From positions 1 through 64,000 of the forward strand of contig JAHDGJ010000013.1 of assembly GCA_020627705.1 (NCBI GenBank): a DNA stretch of 64,000 nt. The letters are read 5' to 3'. The notes under the pieces are model-generated. The model made no database searches and had not been told where the DNA came from. It saw only the letters and a list, made by a program, of their open reading frames with translations. Source of the stretch: Saprospiraceae bacterium. GTDB lineage: Bacteria > Bacteroidota > Bacteroidia > Chitinophagales > Saprospiraceae. Below are positions 8,666 through 17,977 of the stretch, piece after piece. Numbering within the stretch: the first letter of the stretch is position 1; each line of letters starts with the position of its first letter. A program made the translations under genes and the position numbers.

Positions 8666-10180
8666 TTATTTCCAAGCATTAGAACCATCAGCAGTTCCTT
8701 CTTCTCCTCCTCTACCTGCACCACCAAAGGTGTACAAGCTTTCTCCTAAAATTTCCAATTCGAAAGCAGGAACAGGAAGATGTAAGTATGAACCTTCTTG
8801 AAGTCTATCCCATCTTCTCATGTATGCTAAAGCGATTGCAGAACCATTACTGTGGTTACCTACAATATTTTCATAATAAATAGCATCTGCTAAAGTATCA
8901 AATGAATCATCAGCTAAAGCAGGCAAACCACCTCTTGTAGTTCTGTCTCCAGCATCAATAACTGCTTTACATGCAGCATTGTTACCCAAGTGTAATTCTG
9001 CCTCTGCCAATAACATTTGATTTTCTGAAGCCGTAACGATGTGCATTGGATTACCAGTGTTAGAAACTGCATAGTCATATGCATATCTCTGGAACGTATA
9101 GTTTGAGAATATTGACCTGTTTCGATCTTCTCTTAACCACCCTACAGAAGGAGTAAACTCAAAGTCATGTTGCACTCCATCATCAAATGTACCAAAACGA
9201 GCATCATCCGTAGTTACTTCACCTAAAAACTCTCCTGGAGTAGTTGGGTAAGATTTTGGATATGAAGGATCTGCTAAGTTACAAATGTGAAGATCTGTAG
9301 GAAGATAAGCAGCCCCTTCTGCATCTACAACAAACGTATTCCAAGAATGCTGTCCGTTGTAAATAATGTTTTCATCTGATGTAGGACTGTAATCTGATTG
9401 TAGACCACCCTCTGCATATGATTTCACTGCAGCCCAGTTTAGGCCAGCTCTTTCGGCAGAGGTTCTTGCATTACCTGCAATAAATCGTGCAGCATAAGTT
9501 CTACACAATGCAGCAGCTTCTTCATTTGTCAAGTTAGAATCTGTGATCCAATCAAAGTTTGCATCTGCATTAGCAGAAAACAATGCAATCGCTTGATCTA
9601 AGTTAGACAATGAAGCAGCTAACATATCTTGATATGACACAAACTCTAATGCCAACAAGTCACTATCAGCATCAACAACAAAACCTTTGTCGTAAATCAT
9701 ACTAATATATCCTTGCGCCAATCCTTTCATGAAATATGCAGCAGCAAGCATTTTGTTGGTACCTTGATCAGTATCGTCAAAATTATTTCCACTGTCTACA
9801 AATCGGATGATATCATTTGCAATTGTAACAGCCGCGTTACAACCAGTCCAGATATACTCAATGTTGGCTTTATCATCAAAAGTCGTTGTATTGTCAATTC
9901 TTCTTCTAGGCTCATCTGCATCTCCCCAATAATTTGAGAATGCATTTGTAGAAGTGATGATATCAGCCTGTAAATCGAAATTTACATTCTGAAATGTAAG
10001 TATGGTCCAAGATAAATCAACCATACCCCCCTGAACCAAACCTACCAAATCCGAAGGAGATGATAATGCGTTAGCCGTATCAGGGTTGTTTACGTTCTCT
10101 ACATCTAGATCTGCACATGCATTGAAACTTAAACTCAGTACTGCGATGAGAGAAAATGTGATTAAATTTTTGAATTTCAT
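8666..10180 (-). CDS. RagB/SusD family surface lipoprotein
   Basis: A 504-residue SusD-type substrate-binding lipoprotein, the lid partner of the SusC-like transporter encoded immediately upstream (31 bases apart). The signal peptide ends LSLSFNAC and the mature protein starts with the typical DLDVENVNNPD segment. The helical tetratricopeptide-like core has AAAYFMKGLAQGYI and EEAAALCRTYAARFIAG. The C-terminus contains YMRRWDRLQEG, the conserved RWDRL-type motif of this family. The transported nutrient cannot be inferred: no glycoside hydrolase, peptidase or sensor lies nearby. The pair is therefore best described as an orphan SusCD system linked to haloperoxidase and CRTAC1-like lipoproteins. 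Confidence 0.93.
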   Translation of the reverse strand: MKFKNLITFSLIAVLSLSFNACADLDVENVNNPDTANALSSPSDLVGLVQGGMVDLSWTILTFQNVNFDLQADIITSTNAFSNYWGDADEPRRRIDNTTTFDDKANIEYIWTGCNAAVTIANDIIRFVDSGNNFDDTDQGTNKMLAAAYFMKGLAQGYISMIYDKGFVVDADSDLLALEFVSYQDMLAASLSNLDQAIALFSANADANFDWITDSNLTNEEAAALCRTYAARFIAGNARTSAERAGLNWAAVKSYAEGGLQSDYSPTSDENIIYNGQHSWNTFVVDAEGAAYLPTDLHICNLADPSYPKSYPTTPGEFLGEVTTDDARFGTFDDGVQHDFEFTPSVGWLREDRNRSIFSNYTFQRYAYDYAVSNTGNPMHIVTASENQMLLAEAELHLGNNAACKAVIDAGDRTTRGGLPALADDSFDTLADAIYYENIVGNHSNGSAIALAYMRRWDRLQEGSYLHLPVPAFELEILGESLYTFGGAGRGGEEGTADGSNAWK

Positions 10181-10211
10181 AATTCCTTTTATTTAAAAAT
10201 TTTAATAAATA

Positions 10212-13200
10212 TTAAAATTCAACTGTTAACGTTCCGGTAAATGTTCTATAGTTTGGATAAGAGTACTCATCAAATCTAAAGTTTGTTGGATTGTCTCTTA
10301 ATGCAACTTCTGGATCCCATCCTGAATAGTCTGTCCAAGTAACGAGGTTTCTTCCTGAAACCGCAACTTTCACCTTATTAAAGATATCAGAAAGTCCGCC
10401 AAGCTGACTATTCTTGAATGTATAACCAACAGAAACCTCTCTTAGTTTAGTAAATGTACCATCTTCTACGAAATGACTAGAAGCTGATGCCAAGTTATAC
10501 AAGTTAGATGCACCATTTGAATATTGTGTATGCTTCCCTTGAGCACCGTAATCTTGTAGATCTTGGTGTCTATCGTTGAAGTATAAAAGTTGCTTCGTAT
10601 AGTTATAGATATCTCCACCTTGTTGGTGATCTACTAATACGTATAAGAAAGCTCCTTTGTAATCTAAGGTAGTACTTAAACCAAGATTCCATTCAGGGTT
10701 ACTGTTACCAATATTTGTAGCAATCTTAGTACCTGTTTCGTCAGCCAAATACACTGGTTGCTCGAATTCTGTACCAACTGAAGAAACGATGTTACCATTT
10801 TCATCTAAAGTCTTTGGAATAACATATCCGTCTGAATTGATTTCAAACATATCTGTCGTTAATTCCATTCCTCCGATTGGGTTACCACCTACACCATTTA
10901 CAACTACTCCATCTACAACTGTAAGTTGAGAGATGTCAGTTAGTAATTGGTTTCCATACATTGCACCATATGGTAAATCTTCCTCTACTCTAAACAAGTC
11001 AAATGCAGTATTTGTATTTCTTGTAAAGGCAGGAATACCACCTAAGTCAGTAATTTCTTGAGTAATCTTATCCCAGTTAAGCGTTGCCGTCCAGTTTAGG
11101 TCTCTTTTCTTAACGATATCTGCTGTCAATCCAAATTCAAGAGCAGTAGATTGGATTTCTCCAACATTCTGCCACTGAGCAGTAAATCCTGCAACAGATG
11201 ATAAAGGAACAAGAATGTAATCATTTTGAGTACTAGACACAGCATAGTTTGCTTCAAGAGAGAATCTTCCTCCGAATCTAATGTCCGTACCGACCTCCAA
11301 TTCTTGTACTGTAGAAGGCTTAAGGTCTTTGTTACCCAAGATGTTTCTTGATGTACCTGTTTGGTTTACAGAAAATGTCTCATACTGTGCTGAGAATGGA
11401 GGTCTTTGACCCGACGTACCAAATGACGCTCTGAGTTTCCACTCATCCACACCATTGATGTCCATATCTTCAGTGAGTCTGTAAGCCAATGATCCTCTGT
11501 AGTACCACTGTCTTCTTTCGTTTTCACCAAAAGAAGATGATCCATCATTTCTAATCATACCACCAATGATCAATTTGTCTTGGTAATCTAGTTGAGCATC
11601 AAAGAAAACGTTTTCAGCAATTTCTCTGAAGAAGAATGATCCTGCATTGATGTTTTCTAATGCTCCAATATTCTGAATTCCATTGGCCACAAAGTTAGTT
11701 CCACCTATGTTATACAAGTCTCCTTGCAAATCTTCATACAAATACTTCAAAGTAAACACACCATTAAAATCAGTACCTAATTCTGTGTCATATTGTAATT
11801 GACCAGAAGCAACTGATTTATTTTGTCTTTCATTGAACAGCTGCATTCCTCCTTGGTTTTCAACAAATGCACTCGCATCAAAGAAGTTCTTTGGTCTTAC
11901 AAAAAATCCATCTTCGTTTGTTTTATCAATAGAGTAAGAAACTTCTGCAGAAAGGTTATCTGTTAATGCATATTCCGCTGAAAGTATTCCTAGGATTCTC
12001 TCTCTTTCGAACCCCCAATCCAACGCAGTTGCATTATATAGTGGACTCTCCGCATTGGTAGTGCTGATAGCAAAACCATCTGGCGTTGGGTCATATTCAG
12101 AAATTGAGGCATCATAATTATCAGAGAAATTTCCTCCTGCATCCAAATCAATAAATGGCTCATAAGTTAATAAGCCGAAGAACAAGTTCTCTCCCTGTCC
12201 TTGCTCAGCAACTTCAACACCATCGGTCAAACCGTACATTGATCTAAATTTCAATGTTAGTTTATCTGTTGGTCTCATGTCCAAGTTTGCTCTGAAGTTT
12301 CTTCTTTTGTATGAAGGCAAAGCGTCAATTACACCATCAGATACTTGATTTGAGAATGAAAGCAAATAATTTACTTTCTGACCTGTATTTCTTAAACTAA
12401 TGTTGTTGTTGTAAAATGCTCCTCCAGACATGAATCTGTCAACATTGTCAAATGTTGGAGATAAGAAGTCATTTACGAATCGGCTCTCTGGATCTAATGT
12501 AATTACTGTTGATCCTGTCAAATCGAAACCAAAGTTTGATGTTTCTGGAGTAGTAGGATCTTGATCCCAATCTCCCATTCTAACACCCATAGGGTCGTTA
12601 GCAAAAGGATGCTTTGTAGCAATTGGGTATGCATTTGCAATTTGTGAAAATCCGTACTCATTCTTTAATGAAACTCTCAGTCCATCACCATCGCTGTTAC
12701 CAGTTTTAGTGATAATCTGAATTACACCATTACCAGCCAAAGAACCATAAAGAGCTGATGCAGCTGCACCTTTAATTACCTCCATAGATTCTACGTCATC
12801 CATGTTGATGTCTCTCAAATCTCCTTCCGTCAAAATTCCATCGATGATGATCAATGGTCTTTGAGAACCAGAAATTGAGCTAGAACCCCTTAGTCTTATT
12901 TCTGAAGCATAAGACGGGTTACCAGAAGCTTGAACAATACGTACACCAGGAGCTTTACTTCTCAAAGCGTTACCTGGATCAACACCAGGTACTTTTTCGA
13001 GTGCTTCCTCGTTTACTTTACTCACGGCAAATCCTAATTTTTTTGTGGATGTACCTTTACCTACCCCGGTAATTACGATTTCATCAATTAATTCTCCTTC
13101 AGACATAGAAATGTCAATATTGCTGACTCCAGCAATACTAACTGTTTGTGTTCCATAACCTGTGTAAGAAATTACCAAATTGTCACTGCCATCTGGTACT

Positions 13201-13382
13201 TCTAATGAAAATTTTCCATCAATGTCAGTAATCGTTCCCAAGGCAGTGTTTTCGATGATTACGTTTGCTCCAATTACTGGAAGACCTGTTTCATCAATAA
13301 CTGTCCCTGTTACTGTCCTTTGCGCTGCAGCATATCCTACTGCTAATACCATAGCAAAAAACAGCATAGAAAGTTTTTTCAT
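10212..13382 (-). CDS. SusC/RagA family TonB-linked outer-membrane transporter
   Basis: A 1056-residue TonB-dependent transporter. In order: signal peptide (residues 1-20), carboxypeptidase-regulatory-like domain (about 22-105, RTVTGTVIDETGLPVIGANV), TonB-box/plug domain with the SusC signature (about 115-230, including VESMEVIKGAAASALYG and GVIQIITKTG), and a 22-strand barrel to the terminal aromatic residue (TGTLTVEF). It should import a substrate captured by the SusD-like lipoprotein encoded next. It is the first gene of the minus-strand operon. I saw no clear TAnnTTTG promoter in the 170 bases before it and no anti-sigma or sigma gene adjacent, so its regulation is unknown. Confidence 0.95.
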   Translation of the reverse strand: MKKLSMLFFAMVLAVGYAAAQRTVTGTVIDETGLPVIGANVIIENTALGTITDIDGKFSLEVPDGSDNLVISYTGYGTQTVSIAGVSNIDISMSEGELIDEIVITGVGKGTSTKKLGFAVSKVNEEALEKVPGVDPGNALRSKAPGVRIVQASGNPSYASEIRLRGSSSISGSQRPLIIIDGILTEGDLRDINMDDVESMEVIKGAAASALYGSLAGNGVIQIITKTGNSDGDGLRVSLKNEYGFSQIANAYPIATKHPFANDPMGVRMGDWDQDPTTPETSNFGFDLTGSTVITLDPESRFVNDFLSPTFDNVDRFMSGGAFYNNNISLRNTGQKVNYLLSFSNQVSDGVIDALPSYKRRNFRANLDMRPTDKLTLKFRSMYGLTDGVEVAEQGQGENLFFGLLTYEPFIDLDAGGNFSDNYDASISEYDPTPDGFAISTTNAESPLYNATALDWGFERERILGILSAEYALTDNLSAEVSYSIDKTNEDGFFVRPKNFFDASAFVENQGGMQLFNERQNKSVASGQLQYDTELGTDFNGVFTLKYLYEDLQGDLYNIGGTNFVANGIQNIGALENINAGSFFFREIAENVFFDAQLDYQDKLIIGGMIRNDGSSSFGENERRQWYYRGSLAYRLTEDMDINGVDEWKLRASFGTSGQRPPFSAQYETFSVNQTGTSRNILGNKDLKPSTVQELEVGTDIRFGGRFSLEANYAVSSTQNDYILVPLSSVAGFTAQWQNVGEIQSTALEFGLTADIVKKRDLNWTATLNWDKITQEITDLGGIPAFTRNTNTAFDLFRVEEDLPYGAMYGNQLLTDISQLTVVDGVVVNGVGGNPIGGMELTTDMFEINSDGYVIPKTLDENGNIVSSVGTEFEQPVYLADETGTKIATNIGNSNPEWNLGLSTTLDYKGAFLYVLVDHQQGGDIYNYTKQLLYFNDRHQDLQDYGAQGKHTQYSNGASNLYNLASASSHFVEDGTFTKLREVSVGYTFKNSQLGGLSDIFNKVKVAVSGRNLVTWTDYSGWDPEVALRDNPTNFRFDEYSYPNYRTFTGTLTVEF

Positions 13383-13552
13383 ATTAAGCTGATTTTAGTT
13401 AATAATAGATTGTAAATAGTTTATTTCAATTTTTTCTAAATAACGTTAATGCAATGTTAACGAAAATATTAAAAACACAGAACCAAATAGAAGAAAAGCT
13501 GAACCTTTGTTCGATTCTCTCAAAGGCTATTCTCTGTGGTTAATTGTTCATA

Positions 13553-14269
13553 TTACTTTTTCAACTCATGTGTATACATCTGAATTACATTATGTAAGCC
13601 AAAATATAACGCATCGCAAATCAAAGCATGCCCTATAGAAACTTCTAAAAGCCCCAGAACGCTGCTTTTATAAAAATGCAAATTTTCAAGATTTAAGTCA
13701 TGTCCGGCGTTAACACCAATTTCACATTTGCTGGCCTCTTTAGATGCAAGTACATGGTCAGATACTGCTAATTCTTTGCCAAAGGCGTAATTTTTCGCAT
13801 ATTTTCCAGTGTAAAACTCGACGCGATCAGCTCCCGTCTCCTTGGCTGCTTTCACAAAATCAATCTTAGGATCAAGAAATAAAGAAACTCGAATACCCTG
13901 ATCTTTTAATTTTGCAACAACTTCCTTCAATAAGGCAGCATTGTTTATGGTATCCCACCCCTCTGAACTGGTAAGAACCCCGGGAGGATCGGGCACCAAG
14001 GTGCATTGGTCAGGCCTCACCTCACATACCATTTTTAAAAAATCATCACTTGGATAACCTTCGATGTTAAATTCAGTTTGAACAACTTCTTTTAACATAG
14101 GAATGTCGCTATATCTAATATGCCTTTCGTCAGGGCGCGGATGAACGGTTATGCCTTCTGCGCCAAATTCTTCGCAATCCTTGGCCACTTGAATGAGATT
14201 CGGTTGATCTTCTCCCCGAGAATTACGAATGAGAGCAACTTTATTGATATTTACGCTTAGTCTAGTCAT
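13553..14269 (-). CDS. pdxJ: Pyridoxine 5'-phosphate synthase
   Basis: Condenses 3-amino-2-oxopropyl phosphate with deoxyxylulose 5-phosphate in the DXP-dependent vitamin B6 pathway. The 238-residue TIM-barrel protein shows the family hallmarks: LSVNINKVALIRNSRG at the N-terminus, EGITVHPRPDERHI (substrate-binding His and Arg), CTLVPD, a conserved RVEFYTG segment, and GVNAGHDLNLENL plus EVSIGHALICDA near the end. Length is normal. It is transcribed away from cdsA, 41 bases apart, so the two start regions are shared. Confidence 0.95.
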   Translation of the reverse strand: MTRLSVNINKVALIRNSRGEDQPNLIQVAKDCEEFGAEGITVHPRPDERHIRYSDIPMLKEVVQTEFNIEGYPSDDFLKMVCEVRPDQCTLVPDPPGVLTSSEGWDTINNAALLKEVVAKLKDQGIRVSLFLDPKIDFVKAAKETGADRVEFYTGKYAKNYAFGKELAVSDHVLASKEASKCEIGVNAGHDLNLENLHFYKSSVLGLLEVSIGHALICDALYFGLHNVIQMYTHELKK

Positions 14270-14310
14270 AACAAAGCTAATTTTGGTACGTTAAATTGTA
14301 ATTTTAAATC

Positions 14311-15156
14311 ATGAGTGAAAGTAAAAAGGAGAAGCTGATTAAACGAAGCATCACTGCTATTCTTTTTGGCTCGGTTTCTCTCTTCTTGCTCTATTGGTCA
14401 TTTAATACGAATATCCTTTTTGTCGCCTTAGTCTGTTTGCTTTGTTATCGAGAGCTGTTTCTTTTGGATCCCAGAAATAAACCTTTGGATCAGGATAGGT
14501 TCAATCTTGGAATGACAACCGCTATCAATATTATATATGCCGTCTTTTTTTTTGCTTTTGGTTATTATAACGAAGGATTTTCTCTTTTTTGGCAAATACT
14601 AATTTACATCTCTTTGCTCTATGGTCTTCTCACGATCATAAATCTATTTCGAGATGTACCATTCTTTGATTTTAAAGTGCATTTATCAAAGCATTGTGGA
14701 TTTATTGTTTTACACCCAATGCTGCTAGCCTTGTATTGCATGAACGTGCATGAATCCTCCACGTATTTTCTTTTGAAGTGTGTTGTTCTGATATGGATCG
14801 CGGATTCCATGGCCTATTTGGTCGGTTCTTTTTTCGGCAAAACAAAATTGCTGCCATCCATTTCTCCAAATAAAACTTGGGAAGGAGCACTAGGCGGCAT
14901 GTCGTTCACGATACTTGCTGGAATGGGCATTGCAAAGATTTCACAGGAGAGCCTTTTCTTTTGGACGGTCCTTGCTTTTATCATATTTGTCTTTGGCCTA
15001 TTTGGTGATCTTGGGATATCCAAACTTAAAAGAACTTTAGGTGTTAAGGATACAGGCAATCTTTTACCAGGTCATGGAGGTTTCCTTGATCGTTTTGATG
15101 CCTTTTTATTTATTTGGCCTTTCGTCGCCTTTATTCTAACTTTCATACAACCATGA
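14311..15156 (+). CDS. cdsA: Phosphatidate cytidylyltransferase (CDP-diglyceride synthase)
   Basis: Makes CDP-diacylglycerol from phosphatidic acid and CTP at the inner membrane, the branch point of phospholipid synthesis. The 281-residue polytopic protein contains the conserved DSMAYLVGSFFGKTKL and SPNKTWEGALGG segments. It ends with the CDS signature: KLKRTLGVKD, then LPGHGGFLDRFD. It opens a lipid operon; its TGA overlaps the ATG of the phosphatidylserine decarboxylase gene (ATGA), indicating coupled translation. Confidence 0.95.
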   Translation: MSESKKEKLIKRSITAILFGSVSLFLLYWSFNTNILFVALVCLLCYRELFLLDPRNKPLDQDRFNLGMTTAINIIYAVFFFAFGYYNEGFSLFWQILIYISLLYGLLTIINLFRDVPFFDFKVHLSKHCGFIVLHPMLLALYCMNVHESSTYFLLKCVVLIWIADSMAYLVGSFFGKTKLLPSISPNKTWEGALGGMSFTILAGMGIAKISQESLFFWTVLAFIIFVFGLFGDLGISKLKRTLGVKDTGNLLPGHGGFLDRFDAFLFIWPFVAFILTFIQP

Positions 15157-15800
15157 TACATAAAGAAGGAACAGCAACCATATTAGTCGGTCTCGTAATA
15201 TCTGCACTGCTTATAATGGGTTTTAAATATTTCGCCCCTGGATTTATCTGGATAGGAATTGTACTCTCATTGCTTCTGATGGTGATCATTCTTCAGTTCT
15301 TCAGAAATCCGAAAAGAACCATTGCAGAATACAACGACAACTGGGTATATGCTCCTGCTGATGGGAAAGTCGTGATCATTGAAGAAACGGAAGAGTCGGA
15401 GTACTTTAAGGACAAAAGATTGATGGTTAGCATATTTATGTCACCTATTAATGTCCATGTAAATCGGTCTCCCATTTCGGGCAAAGTCAATTATCAGAAA
15501 TATCATAAGGGTCAATACTTGGTGGCGTGGCATCCTAAATCTTCTACAGAAAATGAACGCACTACGGTAGTGTTTGACAATGGTTCCAAAGAAGTTTTGG
15601 TGCGACAAGTTGCCGGTGCTTTAGCCCGAAGGATCTGCTGTTATGTGCAAAGTGGCAGCGAGGTTAGGCAAGGAGAAGATTTTGGCTTTATCAAATTTGG
15701 ATCGCGGGTAGATCTTTATTTGCCTTTGGATTCCAAAATCAAGGTTAAGCTGAATGAGGTTGTCAAAGGAAATAAAAACATAATAGCAGAATTAGTATAA
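15153..15800 (+). CDS. psd: Phosphatidylserine decarboxylase proenzyme
   Basis: Decarboxylates phosphatidylserine to phosphatidylethanolamine with a self-generated pyruvoyl group. I start it at the ATG at 15153, which overlaps the cdsA stop (ATGA) and gives 215 residues; a longer reading inside cdsA is unlikely. Two N-terminal membrane segments are followed by FRNPKR, YAPADGKVV and FMSPINVHVNRSP. The autocleavage site is the Gly-Ser in FIKFGSRVDLYLP near residue 185. The short length fits the compact archaeal/Bacteroidota-type Psd. CdsA upstream supplies the precursor; a phosphatidylserine synthase gene is not in the window. Confidence 0.92.
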   Translation: MIHKEGTATILVGLVISALLIMGFKYFAPGFIWIGIVLSLLLMVIILQFFRNPKRTIAEYNDNWVYAPADGKVVIIEETEESEYFKDKRLMVSIFMSPINVHVNRSPISGKVNYQKYHKGQYLVAWHPKSSTENERTTVVFDNGSKEVLVRQVAGALARRICCYVQSGSEVRQGEDFGFIKFGSRVDLYLPLDSKIKVKLNEVVKGNKNIIAELV

Positions 15801-15804
15801 ATGT

Positions 15805-16566
15805 ATGAGTAAGAAAATCCTAGTAACCAATGATGATGGAATAGACAGCAAAGGTATTGCCGCTTTAATAGAGGTTGCAAAATCCTTTGGAGATGTTTTG
15901 GTCGTCGCCCCAGACAAACCACAATCTGGTCAAGGTCATGCAATTACCTTGGTCGAACCTATACGAGTCGAGCCCTATCTTCATTTTAAAAATGTAACGG
16001 CATTTAAATGTTCGGGCACACCCGTGGATTGTGTGAAAATGGCGAAAAGCGTTCTATTCAAAAATGAGAAAATTGATCTCTGTGTTTCTGGAATTAATCA
16101 TGGGAGCAATGCTTCTCTAAACATTATATATTCTGGCACCATGTCCGCTGCAATGGAAGCAAGCATTGATAATATTAATTCTATAGGATTCTCACTTTTA
16201 GATTACTCAAGTAATGCAGATTTTACAGCTTCTAAGCATTATGCCTCTATTTTGATAGAAAAAATGCTTTCGTATAAAAATGGTCATGGAACTTTATTAA
16301 ATGTCAACATTCCAAAATCCGATATAGCAGATATTCAAGGTTGGAAAATTTGTAAACAAGGTAAAGGTGGATGGATTGAACATTTTCAAGAGGGTCAAGA
16401 CCCTAGAGGCGGTAAATATTATTGGATGGGTGGAACTTTTGAAAACAATAAGAATCATCCAGACACGGACCTGTGGGCATTAGAAAATAATTTTGTGTCA
16501 GTAGTGCCGTGCATGCATGACTTAACCGATTACGACGCAATGGAGACACTCAAAAGTTTAGAATAA
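15805..16566 (+). CDS. surE: 5'/3'-nucleotidase SurE
   Basis: A metal-dependent nucleoside-monophosphate phosphatase of the survival protein SurE family, 253 residues. The N-terminal ILVTNDDGIDSKGI holds the metal-binding Asp pair. It is followed by VVAPDKPQSGQGHAIT, CSGTPVDCVKMA and GINHGSNASLNIIYSGTMSAAMEA, all diagnostic. A tiny out-of-phase reading at 15801 ends after three codons, so the ATG at 15805 is the start. It sits four bases after psd and seven before the small membrane protein gene, so it is probably in the same operon. Confidence 0.95.
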   Translation: MSKKILVTNDDGIDSKGIAALIEVAKSFGDVLVVAPDKPQSGQGHAITLVEPIRVEPYLHFKNVTAFKCSGTPVDCVKMAKSVLFKNEKIDLCVSGINHGSNASLNIIYSGTMSAAMEASIDNINSIGFSLLDYSSNADFTASKHYASILIEKMLSYKNGHGTLLNVNIPKSDIADIQGWKICKQGKGGWIEHFQEGQDPRGGKYYWMGGTFENNKNHPDTDLWALENNFVSVVPCMHDLTDYDAMETLKSLE

Positions 16567-16573
16567 ATCCAAT

Positions 16574-16882
16574 ATGAACAAACATACATTCGACCATGTT
16601 ATTACCGGCCTCATTTTGGCTTTTGCCGTAGCTGCTTTAGGCTCATTAATGCTGACGGGGGTATCTCAGTTTTTTGAGCAAGCAGGTGTTATGGATGAAA
16701 CTACTTCTAGTATATCCGGAAGAAGGTCAAGAACTACCTATTTGGTTGCAATTTGTTTAAACATAATCACCATTAATTATTTAAAAAGAATTCGATGGTT
16801 GGAGGCACAGCGAGGAACCGTTGTAGGCACCTTTATTTGTGCGATTGTTTGGTTTTATATTTACAAAGATTACCTCTTATAA
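16574..16882 (+). CDS. Small three-helix membrane protein
   Basis: A 102-residue protein with three predicted membrane segments (about residues 9-30, 55-70 and 82-98) and a polar loop between the first two. I do not recognise a named family, but its place between surE and lpxB and the tight spacing (seven bases before, two bases after) suggest it belongs to the lipid/envelope operon. No catalytic motif is visible. Confidence 0.75.
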   Translation: MNKHTFDHVITGLILAFAVAALGSLMLTGVSQFFEQAGVMDETTSSISGRRSRTTYLVAICLNIITINYLKRIRWLEAQRGTVVGTFICAIVWFYIYKDYLL

Positions 16883-16884
16883 AA

Positions 16885-17970
16885 TTGAAATTATACCTCA
16901 TAGCTGGTGAAGCTTCGGGTGATCTTCACGGTGCAAATCTTATTAGAGCATTAAAAACTAAAAATCCTTCGATACGATTTCGAGCTTGGGGAGGCGATCA
17001 AATTGGGGAGACTGGGACTCCTCTTGTAAAGCATGTCAAAGACTTGGCCTTTATGGGGTTTGTAGAGGTTCTTAAAAACATCAGAATCATAAAAAAGAAT
17101 TTTGAACTCTGCAAAAAAGACATTCAATCCTTCGCACCCGACGCTATAATCTTCATTGATTATCCCGGATTTAATTTAAGGATTGCCAAATGGGCAAAAG
17201 CTAAAAATTATAAAACCATATACTACATATCCCCACAGGTTTGGGCATGGAATTCAAACCGTGTGCAAAAAATGAAGAAGTTTATCGACAGAATGATTTG
17301 CATACTTCCCTTCGAAAAAGCCTTTTATAAAAAATACGACTGGAACGTTTCATATGTAGGCCACCCTTTGCTTGACCATGTAAATAAGCTTAAACGTAAA
17401 CCGGTACATGATCCTTATCCTAAAGAGCAACTTCTCGTCTTAATGCCAGGCAGTCGGAAACAAGAAATTCGTAAAATATTGCCCACCATGCTTGAGGCAT
17501 CGAAGAGATTAGAGGGATTCAAAGTCATACTTGCCGCCATGCAATCCATTGGTAAAAGTTTTTATGAAAAATTTGAGTTGGGCAATACAAAACTCGTATT
17601 TGATCAAAGCGACAATTTGCTTCAAAGAACCCAAGTAGCTTGGATCAGTTCTGGAACTGCCACCCTGCAGGCCGCCATGCACCAAACTCCTCAAGTCGTA
17701 TGCTATAAGGCAAACAAGATTTCATATAGTATAGCCAAGAAACTTATCAATGTTCCGTATATCTCATTGGTAAATCTTATCGCAAACAAAAAGATCGTTG
17801 TAGAATTAATCCAAGGAGAATTTACAGTTGAAAATCTTCTTTCGGAAACAAAAAAAGTGGAATCCAGTAAAACAGATTTAAAGCATTTGTATCAAACCGA
17901 GGTTCTTAATAAACTAGGGCAAGGCTCTGCCTCTTTAGAGGCGGCACAAATCATATTGGCGGAGATATAA
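16885..17970 (+). CDS. lpxB: Lipid-A-disaccharide synthase (TTG start)
   Basis: Joins UDP-2,3-diacylglucosamine and lipid X in lipid A synthesis at the inner membrane. The only upstream ATG in frame (16795) lies inside the preceding gene and would add 30 residues unlike LpxB. TTG at 16885, two bases after the previous stop, gives the canonical N-terminus (M)KLYLIAGEASGD and 361 residues. Family motifs follow: GEASGDLHGANLI, YISPQVWAWNSNRV, YVGHPLLDHV, LMPGSRKQEI and SSGTATLQAA. Its end lies seven bases from the convergent topA. Confidence 0.93.
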   Translation: MKLYLIAGEASGDLHGANLIRALKTKNPSIRFRAWGGDQIGETGTPLVKHVKDLAFMGFVEVLKNIRIIKKNFELCKKDIQSFAPDAIIFIDYPGFNLRIAKWAKAKNYKTIYYISPQVWAWNSNRVQKMKKFIDRMICILPFEKAFYKKYDWNVSYVGHPLLDHVNKLKRKPVHDPYPKEQLLVLMPGSRKQEIRKILPTMLEASKRLEGFKVILAAMQSIGKSFYEKFELGNTKLVFDQSDNLLQRTQVAWISSGTATLQAAMHQTPQVVCYKANKISYSIAKKLINVPYISLVNLIANKKIVVELIQGEFTVENLLSETKKVESSKTDLKHLYQTEVLNKLGQGSASLEAAQIILAEI

Positions 17971-17977
17971 ACTATTT

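Noticed and set aside
13441-13462. Pho-box-like repeat before the SusC gene (TTAATG and TTAACG 11 bases apart)
   Set aside because: Only two weak units, which also form an inverted repeat CGTTAA/TTAACG. No TAnnTTTG promoter follows at a sensible distance.
16795-16884. Upstream ATG for lpxB
   Set aside because: It lies inside the preceding membrane-protein gene and would add 30 residues with no resemblance to LpxB; TTG at 16885 restores the family N-terminus.
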